A stretch of DNA of 46,884 nt from an uncultured Faecalibacterium sp. (GTDB taxonomy: Bacteria > Bacillota > Clostridia > Oscillospirales > Ruminococcaceae), in NCBI GenBank assembly GCA_902463235.1, contig CABQER010000005.1, positions 1 to 46,884 on the forward strand, in the 5' to 3' direction. The position numbers and the translations under genes are program-made. This document shows, in pieces, positions 7,147 through 15,754 of the stretch; the stretch's first letter is position 1, and each line of letters starts with the position of its first letter. Under the pieces are notes generated by a model, which searched no databases, had not been told where the DNA came from, and worked only from the letters and a program-made list of their open reading frames with translations.

Positions 7147-8817
7147 TCAGCCGCCGTGCTTGCGCTCCTGCAACATTTCCCGGGCATTGGCGCGGGAAAG
7201 CTCTGTAATGTGGTCGCCGGAAATGAGACGAGCCAAAGCCTCTACGCGGCCATTTTCGTCCAGCGGATGGATCTCGGTATAGGTGCGCTCGTTAGACACA
7301 TTTTTCTGGATAAGCAGATGACAATCGGCCAGCGCTGCAATCTGCGCCGTGTGGGTGATGCACAGGATCTGATGCCCCTGCGCGCTCTGACGCAGTACCT
7401 CGCCGATGCGTCCCGCAGCCTTGCCGGACACGCCGCTGTCGATCTCATCATAGATCACGGTAGGCACAGCATCCTTATCGGCCATTGCGTTCTTGATGGC
7501 AAGGGTGATACGGCTCAGCTCGCCGCCGGACGCGATCTTTGCCAGGGGCTTGGGTGCTTCACCGGGGTTTGTTGAGATGTAGAATTCAACGCTGTCCTGC
7601 CCGTGGCTGGCCAGCGGGCCGCGGGTGTGCCGCAAAGTCATACGCACACCTGGCATATTCAAAAAGTCCAGCGTGCCGGAAATGCGGGTGTTCAGCTCCT
7701 CAAAGGCTTTCAGCCGGGTCTGGGTCAGCACCTCGGCCTTTTCCCGCGCTTTTGCGTAAAGACGCAGCTTTTCTGCCTGCAAAGTATCATATCGCTGCTG
7801 GGAATGCTGGATATTGTCCAGCTCTTCCCGGGCTTTCTGCCCGAAAGCGATCACATCTTCCACCGTGCTTCCGTACTTTCGCTTCAGCCGGTACAAAAGA
7901 TCCAGCCGCTGCTCCACCTCGTCCAGCTCTGCATCGTTGGTGTCGTAGGCATCCAGCCGCCCAATCAAATCTGCGGCCACATCCTTGGCGTTATAGTATA
8001 AGTCCAGCAGCTGCCCGGCGGCGGCTGAAAGCGCGGGGTCTAACTGCGCGGCGGCATCCACTGCGTTGGAGGCTTCGCCCAGCAGATCCACTGCACCTGC
8101 GGCATCATCACTGCCGGAAAGCAGCGCATAGCTTTGTGCCAGACGGTCCCGGATGGCAGACGCATTGGACAGCACCTTCCGGCGGTTTTCCAGTGTCTGC
8201 TCCTCACCGGCAGTCAACCCGGCATCCTCAATCTCCTGCACCTGATACTGCAATAGGTCGATTTTGCGCTGTTTTTCAGCCTCATCGGTGATCAGGGCAT
8301 CTAGTTCCCGCTTGACCTGCACCAGTTTCCGGTACAGGGTATAGTAATCCTGAAAAACAGTGCGGTTCTGCGCATAATCATCCAAAATGCCCAGATGATG
8401 CGCCGGATTGAGCAAGCCTACGGAATCGTGCTGGCCGTTGATGTTGATCAGACCGCCGCACAAATCCCGCAGAACGGCTGCCGTGGCTGGCATCCCGTTG
8501 ATGCGGCAGCTGCTTTTCCCCTCGGCGGTGATCTCGCGGCTGAGCAACAGTGCCTCCGAGCGCTCGTAGCCGGACTGTTCAAGCTTATCCAGCACCGCAG
8601 ACGGCACCTGCTCAAAGGCAGCGCGGATCACCGCCTTTGCAGCCCCGGTGCGCACCAAGTCCTTAGAGGTGCGGTTGCCAAGAATCGCATTGATGGAATC
8701 GATCAGGATGGATTTACCCGCACCGGTTTCGCCGGTCAGTACATTCAGCCCCGGTTCAAAGTGCACCTCTGCCTTCTGGATCACGGCAACATTTTCAATT
8801 TGCAGGCTGCTCAGCAT
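7147..8817 (-). CDS. recN: DNA repair protein RecN
   Basis: An SMC-like ATPase that acts early at DNA double-strand breaks. The 556-residue length is normal. The N-terminus MLSSLQIENVAVIQKAEV leads to Walker A GETGAGKSILID (about residues 30-41), then INGQHDS. A long central coiled coil (about 150-390) follows. The C-terminal ATPase half has SGGELSRI (signature), TVIYDEIDSGVSG (Walker B) and CITHTAQIAALAD. Ribosome site TAGGAGAAC precedes the ATG. It is the last gene of the long yqhY-nusB-xse-dxs operon, 18 bases after argR, as in Bacillus (argR-recN). No hairpin follows its stop; the tyrS promoter begins almost at once. Confidence 0.96.
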   Translation of the reverse strand: MLSSLQIENVAVIQKAEVHFEPGLNVLTGETGAGKSILIDSINAILGNRTSKDLVRTGAAKAVIRAAFEQVPSAVLDKLEQSGYERSEALLLSREITAEGKSSCRINGMPATAAVLRDLCGGLININGQHDSVGLLNPAHHLGILDDYAQNRTVFQDYYTLYRKLVQVKRELDALITDEAEKQRKIDLLQYQVQEIEDAGLTAGEEQTLENRRKVLSNASAIRDRLAQSYALLSGSDDAAGAVDLLGEASNAVDAAAQLDPALSAAAGQLLDLYYNAKDVAADLIGRLDAYDTNDAELDEVEQRLDLLYRLKRKYGSTVEDVIAFGQKAREELDNIQHSQQRYDTLQAEKLRLYAKAREKAEVLTQTRLKAFEELNTRISGTLDFLNMPGVRMTLRHTRGPLASHGQDSVEFYISTNPGEAPKPLAKIASGGELSRITLAIKNAMADKDAVPTVIYDEIDSGVSGKAAGRIGEVLRQSAQGHQILCITHTAQIAALADCHLLIQKNVSNERTYTEIHPLDENGRVEALARLISGDHITELSRANAREMLQERKHGG

Positions 8818-8835
8818 GGCTTCGTTCTCCTACCG

Positions 8836-9324
8836 TCATCTCTGCCCCACATAACGGGTCAGCTCCGAACAAATGGTCTTGGCATCGCGCTCCGAGCGCG
8901 CAACAATTAAAAAGGTATCATCACCGGAAAGGGTGCCGACAACATTTTTCCACTGTAAAGCGTCAAAAACCTCGCAGGCGGCATTGGCCATGCCGGAATA
9001 GCATTTTACCAGCACAACATGCCCGGCGTAATCCACCCCCAGAACAGACTCGTGGAAGATGGTCTCAAAACGCCCTTGGGTCTTGGGGTTGAAGCTTTCG
9101 TTCCGGCTGGAAACATAGCGGTAACCCTCGGTGGTAGCTGCCTTTACAAGGCACAGCTCTCGGATATCGCGGGAAACGGTGGCCTGCGTTACCTCAAAGC
9201 CTTCGTTCCGCAGGTGCTCCAGCAGCACCTCCTGCCGGCTGATGGGATGCTCCTGCACAAGACGCAGGATCGTCTGCAAGCGTTCCGCTTTTGTTTTTGT
9301 ATCTTCTTTGCGGCTGCGTGCCAT
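8836..9324 (-). CDS. argR: Arginine repressor ArgR/AhrC
   Basis: Arginine-responsive hexameric DNA-binding regulator of arginine synthesis and breakdown genes. The 162-residue product has a winged-helix N-terminal domain with HPISRQEVLLEHLRNEGFEV and TQATVSRDIRELCLVKA (about residues 30-65). The C-terminal domain for oligomerisation and arginine binding includes GNDTFLIV-like GDDTFLIVARSERDA. Ribosome site GGGAGGCG lies upstream of the ATG. It lies between nadK (20 bases upstream) and recN (18 bases downstream), the conserved Firmicute arrangement. No arginine genes are in the window, so its targets are elsewhere. Confidence 0.95.
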   Translation of the reverse strand: MARSRKEDTKTKAERLQTILRLVQEHPISRQEVLLEHLRNEGFEVTQATVSRDIRELCLVKAATTEGYRYVSSRNESFNPKTQGRFETIFHESVLGVDYAGHVVLVKCYSGMANAACEVFDALQWKNVVGTLSGDDTFLIVARSERDAKTICSELTRYVGQR

Positions 9325-9344
9325 CTTAAAAATCGCCTCCCGTG

Positions 9345-10193
9345 TTATTGTCTTTTACGCAGTTTCTGGTCAATGGCCTGAAACTGGTCTGCCCGCCCAA
9401 AGGTGATAAGCTTGACGTTCTGATCGGACAGACGGATCTCTGCGGTAGCACCCGCCTTGAGGGGGTAGCCAATACCGCCATCACAGCTGATAAACACTTC
9501 ATCGTCTGCTACCTGCCCCACACAGACGTTCAGCTTGCGCTCCTGCGCAAATACCATGGCCGGGCTGGCCAGACTGTGAGGGCAGATGGGGGTCACCACA
9601 ACACCCTTGGTCTGAGAATCAAGGATCGGGCCGCCGGCTGCCAGCGAGTAGGCCGTAGAGCCGGTGGGTGTCGCCACAATAACGCCATCGCCCCGGTAGT
9701 GCTCTACCAGAATATCATCGCAGTAAATGCTGAAGTCGATAGCCTGCTGCAAGCGCCCTTTGGTCACAACTACATCGTTGAGGGCATGGCCTTCCCAGCC
9801 ATCCTGACCCAGCACCCGGGCATATAAAAGCATCCGGTTGTCCAGCTGGAACTCGCCCCGCGCCACAGCAGCCAGTTTTGTTTCCATTTCGCCGATCTCG
9901 CAGGTGGCCAGAAAGCCGCAGCGTCCCAGATTGATGCCGAGGATGGGTTTTGCGTACCGGAGCGAGAGATTTGCTTCGTGCAGGATGGTGCCGTCCCCGC
10001 CGATAGTCAGGATCACGTCAGCGCGCTCCAGACACTGCTCCAGCGGCAGATAAACGACCCCTGCCGTGCTGTTTTCTTGCAAAGCATCGTTCATCAGCAC
10101 GGCTGCGCCGTGGGTCAGTAGGATCTGCGCCGCACGCAACGCAATCTCGCTGGCGGAGGTCTTGCCCGGGTTGGGCGAAATGTAGATCGTCAT
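9345..10193 (-). CDS. nadK: NAD kinase
   Basis: Phosphorylates NAD to NADP in the cytoplasm. The 282-residue product has the family motifs GGDGTILHEA (about residues 62-71), NLGRCGFLA (NxGxxGFL), and TPTGSTAYSLAAGGPI. Later comes VVTPICPHSL. Ribosome site AAAGGAG is nine bases before the ATG. It sits between tlyA and argR in the same order as in many Clostridia and is probably co-transcribed with them; intergenic gaps are about 20 to 30 bases with no terminator. Confidence 0.96.
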   Translation of the reverse strand: MTIYISPNPGKTSASEIALRAAQILLTHGAAVLMNDALQENSTAGVVYLPLEQCLERADVILTIGGDGTILHEANLSLRYAKPILGINLGRCGFLATCEIGEMETKLAAVARGEFQLDNRMLLYARVLGQDGWEGHALNDVVVTKGRLQQAIDFSIYCDDILVEHYRGDGVIVATPTGSTAYSLAAGGPILDSQTKGVVVTPICPHSLASPAMVFAQERKLNVCVGQVADDEVFISCDGGIGYPLKAGATAEIRLSDQNVKLITFGRADQFQAIDQKLRKRQ

Positions 10194-10223
10194 ACCGGCT
10201 TCTCCTTTGCTGACGACTGGGTC

Positions 10224-11027
10224 TTAACGATCCAGCGTGGTGTGGCTTGCTGCCACAACCTGTGCGGCGGCTTCATCGTCCAGCACTGCGGGCTGGTCAC
10301 TCTTTTGCACGAACATCAGGTACTCAATATTGCCCTCCGGCCCCTTGACCGGGCTGTAATCCAGCCCGCGCACCACAAAGCCGTTTTCCGCAGCATAAGA
10401 CATGGCGTTGTGCAGCACCTCACGGTGCACGGCGGGGTCGCGCACCACACCGTTTTTGCCAACCTTCTCGCGGCCTGCCTCAAACTGCGGCTTCACCAGA
10501 CAGACACCCATGGCATCCGGGGTGGTGATGCGCTGCGCCACCGGGAAAATGTGGTGCAGAGAAATAAAGGAAACATCCACACTGAAAAACTCAATGGGCT
10601 CTGCCAGATCTTCCGGCGTAACATAGCGGATGTTCGTGCGCTCCATGTTCACCACGCGCTCATCTGTCCGCAGGCTCCATGCCAGCTGACCGTAGCCAAC
10701 GTCTACGGCATACACCTTCACTGCACCATTTTGCAGCATACAGTCGGTAAAGCCACCGGTGGACGCACCGATGTCCATGCAGACCTTGCCGTTGGGGGTA
10801 AGAGGAAAGCACTTCATGGCCTTTTCCAGCTTTAAGCCGCCGCGGCTGACGTAGCCGATATCGTGGCCGCGAACCTCGACCACAGCATCCTCCTTGATCA
10901 TCTCGCCGGCCTTGTCCACCTTTTGCTGGTTGACAAAAACCACACCGGCCATGATCAGAGCTTTGGCGCGCTCCCGGCTCTGCACAAGACCGTTCTGCAC
11001 AAGATATTGATCCAACCGAATTTTCAC
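10224..11027 (-). CDS. tlyA: TlyA-family rRNA (cytidine-2'-O)-methyltransferase
   Basis: Member of the TlyA/HlyA family, whose mycobacterial enzyme methylates 16S C1409 and 23S C1920; many Firmicutes annotate it as YqxC or 'hemolysin A'. The 267-residue product begins with an S4 RNA-binding domain (IRLDQYLVQNGLVQSRERA, residues 3-21). An FtsJ-like methyltransferase follows, with CMDIGASTGGFTDCML (SAM site), VDVGYGQLAW and FSVDVSFISLHHI. The start is taken as GTG at 11027, with AAAGGAG upstream and a GTGA overlap with the dxs stop, indicating translational coupling. A frame running further upstream would lie inside dxs and is rejected. Confidence 0.94.
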   Translation of the reverse strand: MKIRLDQYLVQNGLVQSRERAKALIMAGVVFVNQQKVDKAGEMIKEDAVVEVRGHDIGYVSRGGLKLEKAMKCFPLTPNGKVCMDIGASTGGFTDCMLQNGAVKVYAVDVGYGQLAWSLRTDERVVNMERTNIRYVTPEDLAEPIEFFSVDVSFISLHHIFPVAQRITTPDAMGVCLVKPQFEAGREKVGKNGVVRDPAVHREVLHNAMSYAAENGFVVRGLDYSPVKGPEGNIEYLMFVQKSDQPAVLDDEAAAQVVAASHTTLDR

Positions 11028-12907
11028 AGTTCGTTTTCTCCTTTCGTAAGGGCAGCCCGGACTGCCTGCGCAAGATCCGTAGCATCCAGACCGGTGCACT
11101 GCTTGATCTGCGGAACAGTCGCGTGCGGCAGACAGGCCGTGTGAACAGCGCAGTGCAAAAAGCGACCGTTCCAGCCCTTTTGCTGCAGAGCACAGGCCAG
11201 ATGTTCGCCAATGCCACCGGTTGCAACACATTCCTCTGCAAACAGCACAATTTTATATTTCGACACAGTATCGATAAGTTTATCTGTAAAGGGGTACAAC
11301 TTTACAAGCTTCAGGACATCTGCATTCTGCGATGCAGCGTTCAATTGTTCGGCAGCGTCCAGCAGATCCTCTAGCTCGTCTGCATAGCTGACCAGAAGGA
11401 CCTCTGCCCCGGGCGTTTCGCGCAAAAAATCATATTCCCGCTTTGTGCAGGGATACTGCGCTAGCTTTGCACTCTCGCCGCCGCGGGGGTAACGGATGGC
11501 CCGCGGGCCGGAGACCGTATCCTGCAGCAAATAGTGCAGCCAGTATTGCAGCTCCTCGTAGTTGGAGGGCGCATAGACTGGGATGCCCATCTGGCTGAGG
11601 AAGGCTGCATCGTAGATGCCCTGATGGGTCTCGCCGTCTGCGGGAACAAAACCTGCGCGGTCGATGGCAAAGACCACATTCTCCTTTAAAAGGTTGACAT
11701 CATGGATGATCTGGTCGTAGGAGCGCTGTAGGAAAGTGGAGTAGATGCACACCACCGGCAGCATTCCCTGACTGGCAAGACCTGCCGCAAAGGTGACGGC
11801 ATGCTGCTCTGCCATGCCCACATCAAAAAAACGCTGCGGGTGACGGTGGGCAAAAAATTGCAGTCCGGTGCCGTACTTCATGGCTGCGGTAATTGCGCAG
11901 AGCTTCGGGTTTTGCGTTCCTTCCTGCACCAGCAGCTTGCCGAAAACAGTGGAGAAGGACTCCTTCGGCGCAACCTCCGGATCCGGCATTCCGTCCGGGT
12001 CAAAGGCAGATACACCGTGATAATTGCCCGGGTTCATCTCTGCCGGCTGATAGCCCTTACCTTTTTTGGTCACAACATGCAAAAAGTGCGGACCAGGCCG
12101 CTGGTAGATCGAGCGCAGGGTGCGCTCCAGCTCCTCCACATTATGACCGTCCACCGGGCCGATGTACTCAAAGCCCATATCCTCAAACATGGTGGAGTGG
12201 TACATGGCACGGCGTACCAGTGTTTTTGCGCCGATCAGCGACTTTTTCATCGGCGTGCCGATCACCGGCACGCCGTCCAGAAAACTGCGCACATTATCCT
12301 TGGCATCGTAATAGGCCGTAGTTGTGCGCAGATGGGTCAGATACCGTGCCAGCGCACCAACATTTTTAGAGATGGACATCTTGTTATCGTTCAGGATCAC
12401 AAGCAGATTGTCCAGCCCGCCGATGTTGTTCATGCCCTCGTATACCATGCCGCCGGTAAAAGCACCATCACCGATCACCGCCACCACAAGCCCGGGCTCG
12501 CGCTTGATCTTTTTTGCCCAAGCCATGCCAATGGCCAGCGAAAGCGCCGTATTGCCATGTCCGGCAATAAAGGCATCGTGCACACTTTCGTGGGGGTTCG
12601 GGAAGCCGGAAATGCCATCCAGCTGCCGCAAATGGTCAAACTGCTTCCGGCGTCCGGTGAGCAGTTTGTGGGTATAGCACTGATGCCCTACATCGAATAC
12701 GATCTTATCCTTGGGCGTTTCCAGCACACGGTGCAGCGCCACGGTAAGCTCTACGGTGCCAAGATTAGAGGCCAGATGCCCACCGGTCTTGGAGATGTTT
12801 TCCAGCAAAAAATGCCGTATCTCCGCGCAAAGCTTCTCCACCTGCTGTGCGTTCAGCTTTTTAAGATCGCTGGGCTGATCGATCTTGTCCAGCAACAACG
12901 ATTCCAT
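11024..12907 (-). CDS. dxs: 1-deoxy-D-xylulose-5-phosphate synthase
   Basis: First enzyme of the MEP isoprenoid pathway: condenses pyruvate and glyceraldehyde 3-phosphate using thiamine diphosphate. The 627-residue product is full length. It shows GHLASNLGTVELTVALH and FDVGHQCYTHKLLTGR near the N-terminus. The TPP motif is GDGAFTGGMVYEGMNNIG (about residues 150-167). The transketolase pyrimidine domain has DVGMAEQHAVTFAAGLA and DRAGFVPADGETHQG. The ATG at 12907 is chosen over the GTG at 12913 because AAAGGAC then has eight-base spacing. The prenyl synthase gene ispA lies upstream in the same operon, so both ends of isoprenoid supply are co-expressed. It overlaps tlyA by four bases. Confidence 0.97.
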   Translation of the reverse strand: MESLLLDKIDQPSDLKKLNAQQVEKLCAEIRHFLLENISKTGGHLASNLGTVELTVALHRVLETPKDKIVFDVGHQCYTHKLLTGRRKQFDHLRQLDGISGFPNPHESVHDAFIAGHGNTALSLAIGMAWAKKIKREPGLVVAVIGDGAFTGGMVYEGMNNIGGLDNLLVILNDNKMSISKNVGALARYLTHLRTTTAYYDAKDNVRSFLDGVPVIGTPMKKSLIGAKTLVRRAMYHSTMFEDMGFEYIGPVDGHNVEELERTLRSIYQRPGPHFLHVVTKKGKGYQPAEMNPGNYHGVSAFDPDGMPDPEVAPKESFSTVFGKLLVQEGTQNPKLCAITAAMKYGTGLQFFAHRHPQRFFDVGMAEQHAVTFAAGLASQGMLPVVCIYSTFLQRSYDQIIHDVNLLKENVVFAIDRAGFVPADGETHQGIYDAAFLSQMGIPVYAPSNYEELQYWLHYLLQDTVSGPRAIRYPRGGESAKLAQYPCTKREYDFLRETPGAEVLLVSYADELEDLLDAAEQLNAASQNADVLKLVKLYPFTDKLIDTVSKYKIVLFAEECVATGGIGEHLACALQQKGWNGRFLHCAVHTACLPHATVPQIKQCTGLDATDLAQAVRAALTKGENEL

Positions 12908-12955
12908 ATTCACACGTCCTTTATGCGTTTGTACTTTGGGCGTTTCTGCCGCTTT

Positions 12956-13423
12956 TTACATGACCGGGAACAAAAAACCCACCAGAGAGCCGAGCAGCAC
13001 GCCTGCTACGACCTGCAGCGGCGTGTGGCCGACCATTTCCTTCAGGTGCATATTCTGCAAAAAGGGAGCGTTTTTCTCGCTTACATCGATCCACTGGGCA
13101 ATCATCTGATTCAGCACCTTTGCCTGCTCGCCAGTCTCATGCCGGACGCCCATGGCATCGTGCATGGTAATAATTGCCACCACACAGGCCACCGCAAAAA
13201 TCGGCGAGGCGACCCCGGCGCTGCGCCCGGTAACGATAGCCATGGCGCAGACGGTCGCGCTGTGTGCGCTGGGCATACCGCCATCGCCCCACATCCGCTC
13301 TAACTGGAACTTGCCCAGCAGAATGAAGTTGATGATGGTCTTTAGCACCTGCGCAACGAACCAGCTGAGGAGCGATGCGGTCAAGATCTGATTGACCGAC
13401 AAAAGATTTTGAATATACTGCAT
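12956..13423 (-). CDS. DUF212/YuiD-family divergent PAP2 membrane protein
   Basis: A 155-residue integral membrane protein of the divergent PAP2 (DUF212) family. It shows the family motif GGMPSAHSATV (about residues 47-57), comparable to the PSGH motif of PAP2 phosphatases, and MHDAMGVRHETGEQAKVLNQ. There are about four hydrophobic segments, at residues 10-35, 55-80, 78-92 and 132-155. The substrate is not known. Its place between ispA and dxs suggests a link with isoprenoid or lipid-carrier phosphates, which is inference only. Ribosome site AAAAGGAAC precedes the ATG. Confidence 0.88.
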   Translation of the reverse strand: MQYIQNLLSVNQILTASLLSWFVAQVLKTIINFILLGKFQLERMWGDGGMPSAHSATVCAMAIVTGRSAGVASPIFAVACVVAIITMHDAMGVRHETGEQAKVLNQMIAQWIDVSEKNAPFLQNMHLKEMVGHTPLQVVAGVLLGSLVGFLFPVM

Positions 13424-13441
13424 AGTTGTGTTCCTTTTTCT

Positions 13442-14323
13442 TTAGTTTTTGCGCACCAGAAGCTGTTGTGCCAACTGCTGCAGGAAAGCTGCCTTTTCAC
13501 CAAAATGCTGTTGCAGATCATCGCAGATCTGCTCGTTCAGCTTTTGCGCCAGCGCCATGGCACCGTCTGCCCCGTACAGGGTGACGAAGGTGGTCTTGCC
13601 GTTTTCGCTGTCGCTGCCGATGGGCTTGCCCAGCTGCTCCGGGGTGCTGGTAACGTCCAGCACGTCGTCCACGATCTGAAACACCAGCCCCAGCCCGTAT
13701 GCGTAGGAGGCCAGTATCTCGCACTGCTGCGGCGTTGCTTCGGCTGCAGCAGCACCCATCTGAACGGCGGCGTTGATCAGTGCACCGGTCTTGTTTCGGT
13801 GGATGAGACGCAGTTGCTCCTCGGTGGCCGCCAGTGCTTCATATTTCAGATCCAACTCCTGCCCATAGACCATGCCGCGGCTACCTGCACCTGCGCCCAG
13901 CGCACGGGCGGCTGCCACGCAGACCTGCGGCGCAGCGGGTGCGTTTGCAATCACCTCAAAAGCCTCGGTCAGCAGCACATCACCGGCCAGCATTGCCGTG
14001 GACTCGCTGAAAGCCTTGTGGCAGGAGGGACGCCCTCGGCGCAGATCATCATTGTCCATACAGGGCAGATCATCGTGGATCAGCGAGTAGCAATGCAGCA
14101 TCTCCACAGCTGCAGCAAACTGTGCGGCAGCCTGCATCTCACCGCCCAGCATATCGCAAACGCTAAGCGTCAGAATTGCGCGGATGCGCTTTCCGCCGCC
14201 CAGCAAGCTGTAACGGGCGGCTCTGCACACCTCTGATTCCTCGGGCAGAAAACGGGCGCTGGCAGCATCCAGCGCAGCCGTGGCCTGCAGCAGATATTCC
14301 TGATATTGCGCCTTGTATTCCAT
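13442..14323 (-). CDS. ispA: Farnesyl diphosphate synthase (short-chain polyprenyl synthase)
   Basis: Builds geranyl/farnesyl diphosphate from IPP and DMAPP for undecaprenyl carrier and quinone chains. The 293-residue product has GGKRIRAIL, the first aspartate-rich motif HDDLPCMDNDDLRRGRP (about residues 87-103, with the bacterial two-residue insertion), a CLxKT-like KAFSESTAMLAGD, and the second motif QIVDDVLDVT. The ATG overlaps the xseB stop by one base (TAATG), so translation is coupled. The order xseA-xseB-ispA-dxs is the standard Bacillus/Clostridium order, here with a DUF212 gene between ispA and dxs. Confidence 0.96.
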   Translation of the reverse strand: MEYKAQYQEYLLQATAALDAASARFLPEESEVCRAARYSLLGGGKRIRAILTLSVCDMLGGEMQAAAQFAAAVEMLHCYSLIHDDLPCMDNDDLRRGRPSCHKAFSESTAMLAGDVLLTEAFEVIANAPAAPQVCVAAARALGAGAGSRGMVYGQELDLKYEALAATEEQLRLIHRNKTGALINAAVQMGAAAAEATPQQCEILASYAYGLGLVFQIVDDVLDVTSTPEQLGKPIGSDSENGKTTFVTLYGADGAMALAQKLNEQICDDLQQHFGEKAAFLQQLAQQLLVRKN

Positions 14324-14553
14324 TATTCTTCCTCCTGCTCCTGCGGGGCTTCTACGGTCTCGGCAATCTTTGCATTGATCTCCTCGATCTGCAGCGATGT
14401 TTTTTCCAGCGTTGCATGACAGTACTGCATCAGGGAGGCCGCTTCCGCATACAGCTTGACGGAATCTGCCAGCGAGGTATCCTCCTGCTGCATCTGTGCA
14501 AGGATCGCGTTCAGCCGATCCATTCCTTCTTCAAAGCTTTTGGGTGCTCTCAT
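14323..14553 (-). CDS. xseB: Exodeoxyribonuclease VII small subunit
   Basis: Short 76-residue all-helical protein with SFEEGMDRLNAILAQMQQED near the N-terminus, LADSVKLYAEAASLM, and an acidic C-terminal tail rich in Glu and Gln. Several XseB subunits bind one XseA to form exonuclease VII, which degrades single-stranded DNA. It overlaps xseA by 23 bases and ispA by one base, so all three are translationally coupled. The acidic tail is longer than the core needs; its role is not evident. Confidence 0.93.
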   Translation of the reverse strand: MRAPKSFEEGMDRLNAILAQMQQEDTSLADSVKLYAEAASLMQYCHATLEKTSLQIEEINAKIAETVEAPQEQEEE

Positions 14554-15754
14554 TGATCTCCTCCACCGTTTCTACACGGCATCGTGCCTGATATTGCCGG
14601 CTGCGCACGCAGATGGTCTGCTCCGGTTGCAGCTGCTCCACGGTGCAGACCTTCCCTTTTGCATCGGTCACAAGGGCATAGCCACGAGCCAGCACACGGT
14701 ATGGATCCAGCGATGCCGCCAGCGCAGCCGCGTGTTGAAGCTGCATATTTTTGCCATTCATACGCGCTTTTTGCTGCGTCTGAATGGCCTGCTGCATCTG
14801 TTGCAGACGACTTGAATACTGCTGTAAGATTTTGTCTGGCGCATTCTGCTCCAACAAAAAGTTGTATTGCTCCAGACCATTATAGCACAACGCGAGCCGT
14901 TTTTGTATATTTTTGTGAATATTTTCTTCAATATTTTCAAAAATGCGCCGCTGCTCCTCCCGATCCGGCACTGCAAGCTCTGCGGCAGCGGACGGCGTGG
15001 GTGCACGCTGGTCGGCCACAAAGTCCAGAATAGTGTAGTCGATCTCGTGCCCGATGGCGCTGATCAGCGGCGTTTTGCAGCGAAATGCTGCCCGGGCGAT
15101 CTCCTCGGCGTTGAACACCCACAGATCCTCCCTGCTGCCGCCGCCCCGGGCCACGATGATCTCGTCTACCCGCCCACTCTGATCCAGCGTGCGGATAGCA
15201 GCAGCGATCTGCCGGGCAGCCTCAAAGCCCTGCACCGTTACCGGGCACAGCAGCAGCCGAACGGATGGCCAGCGGCGGCTGATCACGTTGCGAATATCCT
15301 GCAGTGCCGCCCCGGTTTTGCTGGTGACGACACCAATACATTTGGGGTATGCAGGCAGCGGCTTTTTGTGTGCTTGATCGAACAGGCCTTCCTTTTCCAG
15401 CCGGGCCTTCAGCTGCTCCAGCGCAAGCTGTGCTGCGCCCAGACCATCCGGAAACATCTCGTTTACATAGACCTGAAACGCACCGTCCCGCTCGTAAAGG
15501 GTAGCGCGGCAGCGCACCACGACCCGCATTCCCTCCTCCGGGCGAAATGCCAGACGGCGGGCATCGGTGCGAAACATCACTGCCTTTACGCTGCAAGCTT
15601 CATCCCGCAGAGAAAAATAGCAATGTCCGCTGCGCGCGTTCTGCACAAAGTTTGCAATCTCACCGCGTAAGGCCAAATCAAACAGCCCATCGTTGACATC
15701 CAGCAGTGTTTTGACATAATGGTTCAGTTCTGATACCGAGATCACATCAGCCAT
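14531..15754 (-). CDS. xseA: Exodeoxyribonuclease VII large subunit
   Basis: Catalytic subunit of exonuclease VII. The 407-residue product starts with an OB-fold DNA-binding domain (about 1-100, SVSELNHYVKTLLD, LRGEIANF, GHCYFSLRDE). The nuclease domain follows: KCIGVVTSKTGAALQDI, the DEIIVARGGGSREDLWVFN motif (about 190-208) and ISAIGHEIDYTILDFVADQRAPTPS split over the next block. The C-terminal half is helical coiled coil. It overlaps the upstream TsaD-like gene by 13 bases and xseB by 23 bases. In Bacillus folD precedes xseA; here the TsaD paralogue does. Confidence 0.96.
   Translation of the reverse strand: MADVISVSELNHYVKTLLDVNDGLFDLALRGEIANFVQNARSGHCYFSLRDEACSVKAVMFRTDARRLAFRPEEGMRVVVRCRATLYERDGAFQVYVNEMFPDGLGAAQLALEQLKARLEKEGLFDQAHKKPLPAYPKCIGVVTSKTGAALQDIRNVISRRWPSVRLLLCPVTVQGFEAARQIAAAIRTLDQSGRVDEIIVARGGGSREDLWVFNAEEIARAAFRCKTPLISAIGHEIDYTILDFVADQRAPTPSAAAELAVPDREEQRRIFENIEENIHKNIQKRLALCYNGLEQYNFLLEQNAPDKILQQYSSRLQQMQQAIQTQQKARMNGKNMQLQHAAALAASLDPYRVLARGYALVTDAKGKVCTVEQLQPEQTICVRSRQYQARCRVETVEEINESTQKL

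Noticed and set aside
11801..13303. A 500-codon rightward frame opposite dxs and the DUF212 gene
   Set aside because: It lacks a ribosome site and matches no family; dxs on the minus strand is full length and motif-complete.
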